A stretch of 64,000 bases of DNA from Morganella morganii (lineage in GTDB: Bacteria > Pseudomonadota > Gammaproteobacteria > Enterobacterales > Enterobacteriaceae): assembly GCF_019402645.1 (NCBI RefSeq), contig NZ_VKKS01000001.1, forward strand, positions 2,944,669 to 3,008,668. The letters run 5' to 3'. The notes under the pieces were generated by a model that saw only the letters and a program-made list of their open reading frames with translations, was not told the origin of the DNA and did no database searches. The translations under genes and the position numbers were made by a program. How positions within the stretch are numbered: position 1 is the stretch's first letter; every line of letters starts with the position of its first letter. Below are positions 48,344 through 58,119 of this stretch, one piece after another.

Positions 48344-49576
48344 TCAGTTATCCAGCAGGCAGATACAGGCGATTGCATCACTCATCTGACAACGCTCCAT
48401 CAGTGCCAGCAAATCCGTATTAATATCACTCATATGCATTTTCAGTGAAAAATACGCCCCCAGCAGCAACTGCGCATCACTCTCTTTCAGTACCCGTTCT
48501 TCTGTTGCCGCCAGTGCCGCCAGATTAGTGCGCAGATAAAAATAGTCCATCACCAGCAGACTGAAGTGAGACAGTGCATTCCGGGAACCGGTGACACCAC
48601 CGGTAAAATTATCCGCATGCGGAAACTGACTGTGATACAGCAGATAAGAGAACAAATTGCGCAGTGTGTACGGCTCAGTCAGACAACTTTCCTGCTGCTG
48701 AACTTTCCATTCCGCCCGCAGACGTGCCATATTTTCTTCCGTGCGTTCTGCGGTTTGTTGTTCGTTCATCCCCAGTTGTGTGAGCGTATTGATATAAGCG
48801 GAAAGTAAAAAAGTGCCGCTGCGGGACAAGGTCGGAATAAATTTGCCGTAAACACTCAGCACCGCCGTCTGAAAACTGACCGGGTGCGGCAGCGCTCTGC
48901 GTTCTGCTGTCAGTTCCCCGTTTTCCGTTGCATTAAGCAGAAATTCATACACGCCCTGAATACGATCAAAATTCGGTTCAATGTCATAATTAAGTTTGCT
49001 GATAAATGTCAGCAGTTGCATGGCAGCATAGAGGTTGTCCTCAAATTCCGGTGAAGGCGCCTGTACCAGATTCAGACACCAGAGATACATCAGGTATTGC
49101 GGATCGGTCAGCGCCGCGTCCTGCGGTGCTTTCTTCAGGTACTGGTCTTCTTCTGTCAGTTGCATCGCATCGGCAGAAAATAACAACTGGCGGACAACCT
49201 CCGGACAAGAGAGAGACAGACGTTTAAAGGTCGCATTCCGATATTTTGCTTCACTGCGCGGATACTTGCGGCAGGTATCACTCATCGCTGAAGGCCCGAG
49301 CTTGCTGTAGACCCCGCACAACCGTTTTTCCGTCAGAAACGGACACTGTTTTTCGCCGGTCAGCCGGATATAAGCATAGGTACCGGCACGCTCCGATTTA
49401 AGCACATGATCCTGAGAAATCTGTTTAATTTCAATGCTATCTGCACTGTGATATTTTTTATAGGTTTTCTTATCAATACTGATAAACCAGTCCTGACAGC
49501 AATGCGACAGGCATTCAGAACCAACGCATTCAAAGCGCCGGATAAACATCGGTGTGATAATTTTATGGATAAACAT
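48344..49576 (-). CDS. fliB: FliB-type flagellin lysine-N-methylase
   Basis: 410 residues with the Cys-rich FliB signature (FECVGSECLSHCCQDW, CPFLTEKRLCGVYSKLG, DTCRKYPR, LSLSCPE). Salmonella FliB methylates flagellin lysines, and its Cys cluster is thought to bind an iron-sulfur centre. No flagellar gene is nearby in this window, so its target here is uncertain. It lies between prfC and rimI. Confidence 0.8.
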   Translation of the reverse strand: MFIHKIITPMFIRRFECVGSECLSHCCQDWFISIDKKTYKKYHSADSIEIKQISQDHVLKSERAGTYAYIRLTGEKQCPFLTEKRLCGVYSKLGPSAMSDTCRKYPRSEAKYRNATFKRLSLSCPEVVRQLLFSADAMQLTEEDQYLKKAPQDAALTDPQYLMYLWCLNLVQAPSPEFEDNLYAAMQLLTFISKLNYDIEPNFDRIQGVYEFLLNATENGELTAERRALPHPVSFQTAVLSVYGKFIPTLSRSGTFLLSAYINTLTQLGMNEQQTAERTEENMARLRAEWKVQQQESCLTEPYTLRNLFSYLLYHSQFPHADNFTGGVTGSRNALSHFSLLVMDYFYLRTNLAALAATEERVLKESDAQLLLGAYFSLKMHMSDINTDLLALMERCQMSDAIACICLLDN

Positions 49577-49675
49577 GACAAGTCGCGCCTGTGATAAATG
49601 TATACCATCACAGTAACACGCAGAAAATTGCCGAAAGGGATAAAAAACCGCCGTTTTATCTGACTTATCACTCTA

Positions 49676-50128
49676 TTACATGCCGAAACTCAGATAAAGC
49701 GCCATAATCAGTGCATCTTCTTTACCCTGCGCCGCCGGATAATAGTTCTTCCGCACAGAGACTTCATTAAACCCCAGTGATTCATACAGCGCAATTGCCG
49801 GTCTGTTTGATGCCCTGACTTCCAGCCAAAGCGTCGCTATCCCCTTTGCTGTCAGGTCTCCGATCACTTTTTCCAGCAACTGACGGCCATAGCCTTTTCC
49901 CTGATGCTCCGGAGAAACCGCAATATTAAACAGTGTTGCTTCGTCCAGTACCGTCTGATTGATGGCGAACCCGGCCAGTTCCCCGTCTGTTTCCAGTTTC
50001 AGGTTATGGTAGCGTTCGCCGTGATTGCTGCGGAATGTGGTTTCACTCCAGGGATAAGCGTGAGCAGCCTGTTCAATCCGGAATGCGGCGGCAAAATCAG
50101 CGGGAAGCAGCGGTGACAGAGTGATCAT
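49676..50128 (-). CDS. rimI: Ribosomal protein S18 alanine N-acetyltransferase RimI
   Basis: 150 residues from the ATG of MITLSPLLPADFAAAF. It shows the GNAT fold: the acetyl-CoA loop HQGKGYGRQLL, the substrate region RASNRPAIALYESLGF and an ending KEDALIMAL. It overlaps the end of holD by 32 bp, as is usual for holD-rimI. Confidence 0.95.
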   Translation of the reverse strand: MITLSPLLPADFAAAFRIEQAAHAYPWSETTFRSNHGERYHNLKLETDGELAGFAINQTVLDEATLFNIAVSPEHQGKGYGRQLLEKVIGDLTAKGIATLWLEVRASNRPAIALYESLGFNEVSVRKNYYPAAQGKEDALIMALYLSFGM

Positions 50129-50507
50129 AGTGATAAATTTGTGTCCATAATCCGCGTTTTGCCTGCGCATCCTGACAGAGACCGGCAAGACGGGGAGAGT
50201 GTATTGAAGGCAGTGAATCCGGCAGTTCGGCTTCCGTTCCCGGCAGCCAGCAAAGACAATTTGTCTGCGCCGGGATACTCTGTACGTTATCCGGCGTGAT
50301 GCAGTAAACATCATCCGCCGTGATATTCAGGCTGCGGAATATATCGCTGAGTAAATCACAGGTGAGATCTGCCGGCTCATCGGTTATGATCAGCAGACGT
50401 GCCGAAGCCGGGATCTGTACAGACAGTTCCCCTTTCAGGCGCTGCGGCTGACGCAGTGTCCACCGGGTGATCCCCATTTGAGCCAGCATTCTGTCTCGTC
50501 GCGTCAT
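50097..50507 (-). CDS. holD: DNA polymerase III psi subunit HolD
   Basis: 136 residues from the ATG of MTRRDRMLAQMGITRWTL, close to E. coli HolD in length and N-terminal chi-binding pattern. The middle has RLLIITDEPADL and LSDIFRSLNIT. Psi links the clamp loader to chi and SSB. Confidence 0.92.
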   Translation of the reverse strand: MTRRDRMLAQMGITRWTLRQPQRLKGELSVQIPASARLLIITDEPADLTCDLLSDIFRSLNITADDVYCITPDNVQSIPAQTNCLCWLPGTEAELPDSLPSIHSPRLAGLCQDAQAKRGLWTQIYHYDHSVTAASR

Positions 50508-50599
50508 AATGTATCCCTGAAGTAACAAACGACACTATCTTAGCAAAGCGCACTGCCCGCGCCAATGCTGCCGAATTATGATTTACAGGAGTTAAACGG

Positions 50600-51613
50600 A
50601 TGTCCATGCTTACCCCGGCCAGTGAAGTGATTTTACGTCATGCAGACGAATTTACCGGAAGCCATGTCCTGCTTGCCGGGGACATTCAGGATCCCCTCGC
50701 TGCACAGCTCTCCGCGCAGTCAGTGTATGTCAGTACCAGTCAGTATCATCAGTGGCAGGCGCTGCGCGCTGCGCTGGGTGATCGTGCCGCATTTGCGCTG
50801 ACAGTCAGCCCGGAAGCCGCCGCACAGTGCGACACACTGATCTATTTCTGGCCGAAGAGCAAACAGGAAGCCCTGTTCCAGCTGACACAGATTTTTTCCT
50901 GCCTGCCGGTTGGCAGCAATATTTTTATTGTCGGTGAAAACCGCAGTGGTGTCCGCAGTGCGGAAAAAATGACAGAACCGTTCACCGCACTGAGAAAAAT
51001 TGACAGCGCTCGCCGCTGTGGTCTCTATTACGGCGAACTGACCACCCCGGCACACTTTACCCTGAAAGACTGGGTCGGCAGTTATACGGCGGAAGGCGCG
51101 CAAATCGTCACCCTGCCGGGCGTGTTCAGTCAGGACAATATTGATGCCGGAAGTGCTCTGCTGCTGGAATCACTGAACCAGCCGGTGACCGGTTCATTGC
51201 TGGATATCGCCTGCGGCAGTGGTGTTATCGCGACCGTACTGGCAAAACGTAATCCGGAACTGATCCTGACACTCAGTGATGTGTCTGCCGCCGCCATTGA
51301 AGCCGGACGCGAAACCCTGGCACGTAACCAGCTGGAAGGCCGTGTGATTGCCAGTGATGTGTATTCGGATATCAGTGACCGGTACGACTGGATTGTCGCC
51401 AACCCGCCATTCCATGACGGGCTGAACACCAGTTACAGTGCCGCACAGCGCCTTATCTCCGGTGCCAAAGCCCGCCTGAACCGTGGCGGAAAGCTCTGCA
51501 TAGTGGCAAACGCCTTTTTGCCGTATCCGGATCTGCTGGACAGCACGTTTGGTCAGCATAAGGTACTGGCACAAACCGGCAAATTTAAGGTTTACCTGGC
51601 TACAAATGCCTAA
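50600..51613 (+). CDS. rsmC: 16S rRNA m2G1207 methyltransferase RsmC
   Basis: 337 residues. The C-terminal SAM-dependent methyltransferase domain has [17 protein letters not shown] and the catalytic NPPF motif ([15 protein letters not shown]). The N-terminal half is the degenerate copy typical of RsmC. An AGGAG site lies just upstream. It is divergent from holD as in E. coli. Confidence 0.96.
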   Translation: MSMLTPASEVILRHADEFTGSHVLLAGDIQDPLAAQLSAQSVYVSTSQYHQWQALRAALGDRAAFALTVSPEAAAQCDTLIYFWPKSKQEALFQLTQIFSCLPVGSNIFIVGENRSGVRSAEKMTEPFTALRKIDSARRCGLYYGELTTPAHFTLKDWVGSYTAEGAQIVTLPGVFSQDNIDAGSALLLESLNQPVTGSLLDIACGSGVIATVLAKRNPELILTLSDVSAAAIEAGRETLARNQLEGRVIASDVYSDISDRYDWIVANPPFHDGLNTSYSAAQRLISGAKARLNRGGKLCIVANAFLPYPDLLDSTFGQHKVLAQTGKFKVYLATNA

Positions 51614-51649
51614 TAATTAAGCGAAGTCACCAATTTTGATAAAAAATTA

Positions 51650-51677
51650 TTGACGACGCGGATAAAACCGCTAAAAT
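51650..51677 (+). promoter_or_regulatory. Promoter of the tRNA-Leu pair
   Basis: TTGACG (51650-51655), a 16-bp spacer, TAAAAT (51672-51677), then a GC-rich discriminator (CCGCC). This is typical of stringently controlled stable-RNA promoters. Confidence 0.75.
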
Positions 51678-51715
51678 CCGCCTCCATGCTATCAGTTACA
51701 AGATAGTTCTGAATT

Positions 51716-51802
51716 GCGAGGGTGGCGGAATTGGTAGACGCGCTAGCTTCAGGTGTTAGTGTCCTTACGGACGTGGGGGTTCAAGTCCCCCCCTTCGCAC
51801 CA
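51716..51802 (+). tRNA. tRNA-Leu (anticodon CAG)
   Basis: An 87-base class II tRNA beginning GCGAGGGTGGCGGAATTGGT. It has anticodon CAG in CTTCAGGTG, a long variable arm, a GGTTCAAGT T-loop and an encoded CCA end. It corresponds to E. coli leuQPV. Confidence 0.97.
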
Positions 51803-51848
51803 ATCAGATCTTATCACATAACTGACAGCGGATTGAATGACAGTACCT

Positions 51849-51935
51849 GCGAGGGTGGCGGAATTGGTAGACGCGCTAGCTTCAGGTGTTAGTGTTCTTA
51901 CGGACGTGGGGGTTCAAGTCCCCCCCTTCGCACCA
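51849..51935 (+). tRNA. tRNA-Leu (anticodon CAG), second copy
   Basis: It is nearly identical to the copy 46 bp upstream; one base differs in the variable arm (TGTTCTTACGGAC versus TGTCCTTACGGAC). It has an encoded CCA. The two are presumably processed from one transcript. Confidence 0.97.
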
Positions 51936-51964
51936 CTGTTATGACAATCTTCACTTCCCGGATA

Positions 51965-52237
51965 TCACATCCTCAGATGCTCGAACCAGAGCAGACTTCC
52001 CAGAACAAATGCAATCCCTGCCGGAATCAGCAGGAAATGACGCAATACGCGGTTATACAGCATCGGCATTGTCAGCAGAATCACCACCGCTAATGCAATG
52101 CGGGCAGCGTCCTGTTCATGTCCCTGTGATAATCCCTGTGATAAAAACAGCAATACCGGTATCAAAGCCAGCATCATCCCGGCGACCCCGGTTAACTGCT
52201 GCCAGAAGAACGATGAAAGCGGGTGTTTAATTTGCAT
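51965..52237 (-). CDS. yjjZ: Small DUF1435-type membrane protein (YjjZ-like)
   Basis: 90 residues from the ATG of MQIKHPLSSFFWQQL, with AAGGAG upstream. It has about three membrane segments (LTGVAGMMLALIPVLLFL; IALAVVILLTMPMLY; FLLIPAGIAFVLGSLLWF). The ending VLRHFLLIPAGIAFVLGS resembles DUF1435/YjjZ, which lies in this position in E. coli. A Fur box 25 bp before the start indicates iron repression. The function is unknown. Confidence 0.7.
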   Translation of the reverse strand: MQIKHPLSSFFWQQLTGVAGMMLALIPVLLFLSQGLSQGHEQDAARIALAVVILLTMPMLYNRVLRHFLLIPAGIAFVLGSLLWFEHLRM

Positions 52238-52261
52238 AACAGCCACTCCTTACAATAACGA

Positions 52262-52274
52262 AATGATAATCATT
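52262..52274 (-). promoter_or_regulatory. Fur box of the yjjZ-like gene
   Basis: AATGATAATCATT is a perfect core palindrome of the Fur consensus, 25 bp upstream of the start codon. Confidence 0.75.
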
Positions 52275-52413
52275 CCTGTTATCATAAATAATCTGCCGTC
52301 TGTTGCAACTGCTTTTTCGCATAAAATGCAAAAAAGGTGCATGATTATATACCTGAAAATCATACACCTATAATTAACACGTCTATAAATTGAACTGATA
52401 TTAATGTGTTAAA

Positions 52414-52965
52414 TCATACGTCGCGGAAAAGATACACGAAATGAATATCTTCCGGTTCAAGGGCAAACAGCACCGGGTCCGGCTTTGCAATCAGTCTGCA
52501 TCCCAGATGCTGATAAAAGTGTACGGTATTTTCTGACGGAATGGATGAAACATAAAATCCCTTCGCGCCCATCTGTCTTGCGGCGGTTTCACAACAGGCA
52601 AAGAGCTGACGGCCGATTCCCCTGCCACGATAAACCTTGCTGATATGCAGGAATGAGAGCTGACGCAGCGCCGTCTCATCGTCATAAAATGCTACCGGGC
52701 GCGGATCGACACTGGCGGCAGCCACCAGCGTATCTCCGTCAAATACCCCGAAAAACGGTGCGCCGCGATCAAAACTGTCCAGCAGGATCGGCGTGTAATG
52801 CTCAGCTTCACCCTCCGGCCAGTCGCGCATATCAAAACGCTGCGCGGAGAGCACCAGTTCCCCGTTCTGATGCAGATACAGATGCTCAATCAGTTCAGTC
52901 CGGTCGATTGACCAGACCCGTGTAATTTCCTGCCGTTCAAGCTGTCTGGTGAGAAGTGTCATCAT
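52414..52965 (-). CDS. GNAT-family N-acetyltransferase
   Basis: 183 residues. The acetyl-CoA signature is visible as VYRGRGIGRQLFACCE, followed by GAKGFYVSSIPSENTVHFYQ and HLGC. The substrate is unknown. The start has AGAGG six bases upstream and overlaps the 3' end of the phosphate-transporter gene by 29 bp, so the two are co-transcribed. Confidence 0.8.
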   Translation of the reverse strand: MMTLLTRQLERQEITRVWSIDRTELIEHLYLHQNGELVLSAQRFDMRDWPEGEAEHYTPILLDSFDRGAPFFGVFDGDTLVAAASVDPRPVAFYDDETALRQLSFLHISKVYRGRGIGRQLFACCETAARQMGAKGFYVSSIPSENTVHFYQHLGCRLIAKPDPVLFALEPEDIHFVYLFRDV

Positions 52966-54592
52966 TTGTTGCCTCTGTTTTTATATCTGCGACACCTTCT
53001 AACACATGGTAGGCCACAGAGCAAAACAGAGAGTTCAGACGTTTCATATCCCCCAGCAGTCCGATATGTAACCGGCTGCTGCCGATACTTTGCAGATTAT
53101 TGACATGCAACCGCTCCACGTGGGCAAAAGAGTAACGCTGATTCAGCAGGCGGAAACGATGTTTTGCCCGGCGCAGCCGCCGCGCATTATCCACATCTCC
53201 GGAAACAAATACCGACATCGCCAGATTAAGGTTATTCTGCAGCCGCGACATCATGGTGGTCAGTTCGCTGTAGCCGTCTTTCGAAAAAATCCGCTGCGGG
53301 TCAGCCGTCTGATTCGCCACATCGTGGGACATCCGCCCGATAATAAGAGAAGACTGCTGAAGCGACATCGCAGTATCGATCACCTCCGCCCAGCGCCGGG
53401 AATCACTCTCCCCCAGCTCAGTTTGCTGTAGCTGCGCCAGATAGAGCTTGATACTGCTGTGCAGCAGCTCCGCTTCTTCCTCCAGGTGGCCTATCAGCCG
53501 TTTCTGCTCACCTTTCCCCGCGAGCTGGCTGTCAAAACGCTGCAACATCTGCTCAAGCACATCCCCCAGCCGCAGGGTTTCGCGCACCGCATTGGCCAGT
53601 GCAAGAGATGGTGTGTCCAGTGCGCTCTGATCCAGATAACGGGGAGCAGCACTGTCCTCTTCTGCTTCCGGTTCAGCTATCAGCCGCTGACACAACCGCG
53701 CCATCGGTCTAACCAGAGTCAGCATCAGCACGCAGCGGATCAGGTTATACACCACATGGAACCAGATCACGACTTCCGCCGCCGGCAGATTATACTGCCC
53801 GATCCAGAGCGCCAGCGGTTTTACCCACGGAAGAACCAGCACACACCCAATCAGCTTGAACAACATACTGCCGAGTACCACCTGACGGGCAACGGCATTC
53901 TGACCCCGGCTGCTCAGCATAGCAAGGAAACCACTGCCGAGATTGGATCCGATCACTATCGCCAGGCTGATATGCAGCGGCACAAGTCCGGTCGCGCTCA
54001 GTGTGGCCGTCAGCAAAACAGCCGCCAGGCTGGAGTAGCTGATCATGGCAAACAGCGCCCCCACCAGCAGAGCCAGCACCGCATCTCCGCTCAGTGATGT
54101 GAAAATAGCCTGAACAGCGGAGGCCTGTGTAATCGGCTCTGCGGAAGCAACAATCAGCTGAAGCGCCAGAATAATCAGCCCCAGCCCTATGCCGACCCGT
54201 CCGAGCTGCCCTGTCCGGCTCTTTTTCTGACTGAGAAATACAGTAACCCCCGCCAGAATCAGCAGCGGTGAAAGCCAGGAGAGATCAAACGTCAGCACCC
54301 GCGCCATCAGTGCAGTCCCGACATCCGCCCCCAGCATAATCACCAGTGCGGGCGGCAGCGCTATCATGCCCTGGGCAACAAACGAGATCACCAGCAATGC
54401 GGTGGCATTACTGCTCTGCACCAGGGCAGTCACCCCCAGACCGGCCAGAAACGCCCGTGATGTTTTCCGGATACTTTTTCCGAGCAGCCGCCGCAGATCG
54501 GCGCCGAAAACACGCATAATCCCTGTCCGGACAATGTGTGTCCCCCAGACCAGCAGCGCAACCGATGAAAGAAGATGGAGTAATGTCAGCAT
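52937..54592 (-). CDS. yjbB: Na/Pi cotransporter family protein (YjbB-like)
   Basis: 551 residues. Two inverted repeats carry QSSNATALLVI and the paired AMISYSSLAAVLL/IGSNLGSG segments typical of NaPi-II transporters. The C-terminal 200 residues form a PhoU-like helical domain. E. coli YjbB exports phosphate when intracellular levels are high. A phoA gene lies just upstream, consistent with phosphate handling. Confidence 0.88.
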   Translation of the reverse strand: MLTLLHLLSSVALLVWGTHIVRTGIMRVFGADLRRLLGKSIRKTSRAFLAGLGVTALVQSSNATALLVISFVAQGMIALPPALVIMLGADVGTALMARVLTFDLSWLSPLLILAGVTVFLSQKKSRTGQLGRVGIGLGLIILALQLIVASAEPITQASAVQAIFTSLSGDAVLALLVGALFAMISYSSLAAVLLTATLSATGLVPLHISLAIVIGSNLGSGFLAMLSSRGQNAVARQVVLGSMLFKLIGCVLVLPWVKPLALWIGQYNLPAAEVVIWFHVVYNLIRCVLMLTLVRPMARLCQRLIAEPEAEEDSAAPRYLDQSALDTPSLALANAVRETLRLGDVLEQMLQRFDSQLAGKGEQKRLIGHLEEEAELLHSSIKLYLAQLQQTELGESDSRRWAEVIDTAMSLQQSSLIIGRMSHDVANQTADPQRIFSKDGYSELTTMMSRLQNNLNLAMSVFVSGDVDNARRLRRAKHRFRLLNQRYSFAHVERLHVNNLQSIGSSRLHIGLLGDMKRLNSLFCSVAYHVLEGVADIKTEATNDDTSHQTA

Positions 54593-54824
54593 AGTGTTTT
54601 CGTCAGCATTAATGTTCCCGTTAAAACGATCAGATCAACGGTATATCACACGATCATCGTGTCACAATGTGATAATAGTAATAAACACCGCCGCCATCAG
54701 AAGAAAAAAATCGCATAAAACACACAGTTTTACGGAATACAGGATGTTCATCCCGGAGCCGGGACATCTGACAAGTATACCTCACGGTAAATATATTTCA
54801 AAAATCATCATGTTACAAACAATA

Positions 54825-54858
54825 ATAAAAAACCGCCGGCACAGAGTACCGGCGGCAG
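54825..54858 (-). terminator. phoA terminator
   Basis: A CCGCCGG/CCGGCGG stem with a nine-base loop, followed on the leftward strand by T6, about 80 bp after phoA. The rest of 54593-54938 is AT-rich, and I see no gene in it. Confidence 0.8.
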
Positions 54859-54938
54859 CCACTGCTGGAATCAGCAAAATGATGCAATCAACATGAAGAA
54901 AAGTACTCAGGAACATTGTGAATATCAGGTACTGCGGA

Positions 54939-56375
54939 TTACTTCAATTCCATCGCGTCCCGCATAGTGAAGAACAAATCTGTCTGATCCGTCAGACCTG
55001 CCACATTCGCCGCCCCCGGACCGTATGCTGCCACCCGCAGCTGGGCACCGGTATGCTCCTGCGAATCTGATTCCGAGTTACCGTAGTTAACTGCCATCAC
55101 GCTGCCGTCTTTGGTCCGCAGTGACTGAGTCAGACCCGGTGAAACCACATCTGCTTCAATAATCTGGCTGGAATGGGCATGGTCGGCGGTCACAATCACC
55201 AGCGTATCACCATATTTTTTCGCGTATTCCATACCGATCTGCACGGCTTCATCCAGCGCAACAGTTTCGCCGATCTGACCGCAGGCGTTTGCCGCGTGAT
55301 CCTGTTTATCGATAGAGGCGCTTTCCACCTGTAAGAAGAAACCGTTTTCATGATCTTTCAGCAGATCAATCGCTTTTTCAGTCATCTGAGCCAGTGTCGG
55401 GGCATTCGGATCCAGTTTTGAATTTGGTTTACACTCCACCACCGGCTTGTCGAGATTGCCGCGGTAAGAGGCTTTCGGGCCTTCCCATGCCACTTCCATA
55501 TTACCGTCACTGAATAAGCCGAGTACCGGTTTATCCTGGTTTGCCGCTTTCACATCCGCCAGTGATTTGGCATCTTTTACGATCAGATAACCGCGTGCTG
55601 CTGCCTGCTCTTCCAGGGTTTTCCCGGTATACTCTCCGGCTTTGGCTGTCTGGCGGAAACTCTTCGCCCCGCCGCCGAGAGTGACATCCGCACGGGCATT
55701 CAGCAGCTGTTCACTGATAGAGCCCAATCCGCCGTTTTCCAGAGCATCCGCACTGCAACGCTCAGCGGTTTCTTCCGGGCCATAGCATTTACGCTGGCTG
55801 ATATGCGAGATCAGTGCTGCCGGTGTGGCATCCTGAATTTCAGATGTGGTGACATTTCCGGTCGCTTTACCGTTTTTCTTTGCCAGTTCGAGAATGGTGG
55901 TGTGCGGTTTGCCGGTAACATCAATGCCCAGCGCGCCGTTATAGGTTTTCACCCCGGAAGCCCAGGCGGTAGCCGAAGCAGCGGAGTCAGTAACATAATT
56001 CGGTTTCTGTGTTTTCTTGTCGAGCGCATACGTGGTGTACTGGCCGGTCAGCGGCAGAGCATCAATCCCTTTAAATACACCACCCGCACCTTCTGCGTAG
56101 TTACGCGCCACGGTAATTTCGGAGTCCCCCATACCGTCGCCGATAAACAGAATCACATTTTTTGCTTTGGTCTGACCGATAGCCGCTTTCAGCGCCTCAG
56201 TCTGGTCGGATGACAGACGGCGCGCACCGCCGAATTCCGTGATATTGCCTTTGGCGGCACGATCCTGTGCCGGAATGGCATCTGCATTACCTGCTGCAAC
56301 TGCCGGTAATGCAGAGCCTGTCAGCAGTGCCAGAACAGCAGCTGCAACCCGTGTTTTCATCGTCGCATGAAGCAT
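54939..56375 (-). CDS. phoA: Alkaline phosphatase PhoA
   Basis: Periplasmic phosphomonoesterase with two Zn and one Mg. The start is the ATG of [20 protein letters not shown] (AAGGA eight bases upstream; an ATG at 56393 is in frame but lacks a site), giving 478 residues. It has a signal peptide, the metal site IGDGMGDSE, the catalytic Ser in [13 protein letters not shown] and [11 protein letters not shown]. Cys pairs for the disulfides are present. A triple Pho box lies upstream. Confidence 0.96.
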   Translation of the reverse strand: MLHATMKTRVAAAVLALLTGSALPAVAAGNADAIPAQDRAAKGNITEFGGARRLSSDQTEALKAAIGQTKAKNVILFIGDGMGDSEITVARNYAEGAGGVFKGIDALPLTGQYTTYALDKKTQKPNYVTDSAASATAWASGVKTYNGALGIDVTGKPHTTILELAKKNGKATGNVTTSEIQDATPAALISHISQRKCYGPEETAERCSADALENGGLGSISEQLLNARADVTLGGGAKSFRQTAKAGEYTGKTLEEQAAARGYLIVKDAKSLADVKAANQDKPVLGLFSDGNMEVAWEGPKASYRGNLDKPVVECKPNSKLDPNAPTLAQMTEKAIDLLKDHENGFFLQVESASIDKQDHAANACGQIGETVALDEAVQIGMEYAKKYGDTLVIVTADHAHSSQIIEADVVSPGLTQSLRTKDGSVMAVNYGNSESDSQEHTGAQLRVAAYGPGAANVAGLTDQTDLFFTMRDAMELK

Positions 56376-56432
56376 GAGCAGAATCCTTGTCATTAATAAA
56401 GTTGTCAGTTATCAACGCAGGACAGCCTAATC

Positions 56433-56467
56433 CGCTTTTATGACATCAGCGTGACACTATTGTGACC
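56433..56467 (-). promoter_or_regulatory. Pho box of phoA
   Basis: Three direct repeats with exact 11-bp spacing read, on the leftward strand, GGTCACAATAG, TGTCACGCTGA, TGTCATAAAAG, matching PhoB sites (TGTCA plus an AT-rich gap). They overlap the last codons of the esterase gene. Confidence 0.8.
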
Positions 56468-58040
56468 TCTTTGTGTCAGTCAGGTGCATCAGCCCGGAAT
56501 GCAGCGTTTCACACCATGAAACATAGTCATGCCCGCTCGGGCGCTCCTCACGGGTAACGTCATAACCTTTCTCCCGTAAAACCTGATACAACGCCCGGTT
56601 GTTATACAAAATCCCGCCGGCACCGGCCCGGGTTTCAAAAACACCAGCCTCAAGGAAAAACCGCAACGGAAGTTTGTGAGTACCCGCAAACTCACGAACC
56701 AGCCATTCCGGAGGCTCCCCCTCCGGTGACCACCAGTAAGAGCCGGACATACTCAGCACATTACCGAAACGATGAGGTAATTTCATGGCATTCCAGGAAG
56801 ATGCAAGGCCGCCGTAGCTGCTGCCGGAGACAATTGTCCGGGCCGCCGGAATATCTATACCCTGCTGAGCAAGCCACGGCATCAGTTCCTGATCCAGAAA
56901 CTGCGGAAACGCCTCATTCGGCGGCAGCTCTTTGCCGCGCTGCTCACTGCTGATACTGTCCACCATCACCACATACAACGGCGGAATATCGCCACGATTT
57001 ATCCACTGGCCGGTGAATTCAGCGATATGATAATTTTTGCGATATGTCTGCCCGTCAAACAGCACCAGCAGCCAGGGCTCCGCGCCCGGCGCCGGCGGGG
57101 TATACACCGCAATTTCCCGCTGATTATTCAGGATATGACTGTTCAGCTGATGCAGTGTTACCGTACCGGAAACCGGTTGTTGTCCGGCCGTCCGGAAATC
57201 ACATATTCTGTTGTTATCTAACGCAATAATGGCATGGCGGTTAAACTCATCCGCCCCGCTGGCTCCCGCACTCAGCGGATTACGCGGGTCAGTCTGTGCG
57301 GTACTCAGAAGCGCTTTACGGCGGGCACCGTCAACGGCGCTGTCAATCTGCGGAATATCCGGGGCAATTTTATACTGACTGAGTGTTCCGGCAGGGACAA
57401 TATAAGAGCGATACCAAATATCGGTATCATTCAGTCTGGCCATCGGGTCATGCTGCCCGGAAGGCGCGCCAAGTATGTAAGCATTCACCTTTGCACCACG
57501 CCAGAGAAAGGTGATACGCTTATGGTGCTCATCATACTCCTCAACCAGCGGGGTTTCTGTCACGGCCTGCCAGAATGCGGAGGTATCACGCCCTTTAACC
57601 AGGGTTATCAGCTGCTGCAAACGCACGCTGTCCACCGGCAGGGAGATATTTTCAGCCACCGGCTGATACGGATAGTTTGTAAGTGCTAACTTCCATTCAG
57701 AACCCGGTACACCCTGTGAGGTCAGCGTCCAGGTGTCATCAAACGGTAATGTGAATGTCACAGATTGCATTTCGGTGACAGGATTATCTGTAAGCAGCGT
57801 CCGGCGGGGAGTCATCTGACTGTCATAAAGTGACAAATCACGGATATTCTCACTTTCCGCAATCACAACCTGTTTTTCAGACAGCGGCAACTGCACACAG
57901 GCCTGCCCGTTGTGATCAAAAGTGCCGGTGATAGTCATTGTCTGCTTCTCATCCGGAGCAGAGAGCGACTGGCAGGAGGAGGAAGAGGCCTGCGCGGAAA
58001 ATGCCGAGAATGCCGCGCAGCAGAGTAGAGTTTTTTTCAC
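56457..58040 (-). CDS. Secreted Fes/IroE-type siderophore esterase
   Basis: 527 residues from a GTG (AAGGATC upstream). Its signal peptide is MKKTLLCCAAFSAFSAQASS. The N-terminal part (residues about 150-290) is the enterochelin-esterase N domain (ITFLWRGAKVNAYILGAPSG). The catalytic alpha/beta-hydrolase has the nucleophile in SGSSYGGLAS and His in SGHDYVSW. Cytosolic Fes is about 400 residues, so this is a longer, exported form, acting on catecholate siderophores in the periplasm. A Fur box lies 24 bp upstream. Confidence 0.85.
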   Translation of the reverse strand: MKKTLLCCAAFSAFSAQASSSSCQSLSAPDEKQTMTITGTFDHNGQACVQLPLSEKQVVIAESENIRDLSLYDSQMTPRRTLLTDNPVTEMQSVTFTLPFDDTWTLTSQGVPGSEWKLALTNYPYQPVAENISLPVDSVRLQQLITLVKGRDTSAFWQAVTETPLVEEYDEHHKRITFLWRGAKVNAYILGAPSGQHDPMARLNDTDIWYRSYIVPAGTLSQYKIAPDIPQIDSAVDGARRKALLSTAQTDPRNPLSAGASGADEFNRHAIIALDNNRICDFRTAGQQPVSGTVTLHQLNSHILNNQREIAVYTPPAPGAEPWLLVLFDGQTYRKNYHIAEFTGQWINRGDIPPLYVVMVDSISSEQRGKELPPNEAFPQFLDQELMPWLAQQGIDIPAARTIVSGSSYGGLASSWNAMKLPHRFGNVLSMSGSYWWSPEGEPPEWLVREFAGTHKLPLRFFLEAGVFETRAGAGGILYNNRALYQVLREKGYDVTREERPSGHDYVSWCETLHSGLMHLTDTKRSQ

Positions 58041-58063
58041 GTCGCTGATCCTTTAAAAACAGT

Positions 58064-58080
58064 AATAATTATCATTATTA
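58064..58080 (-). promoter_or_regulatory. Fur box of the siderophore esterase
   Basis: AATAATTATCATTATTA reads on the complementary strand as TAATAATGATAATTATT, an excellent Fur site. Confidence 0.8.
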
Positions 58081-58119
58081 TTTAACAGCTTCGTATTTTT
58101 ATGTCACCGGCCGGAAAAG

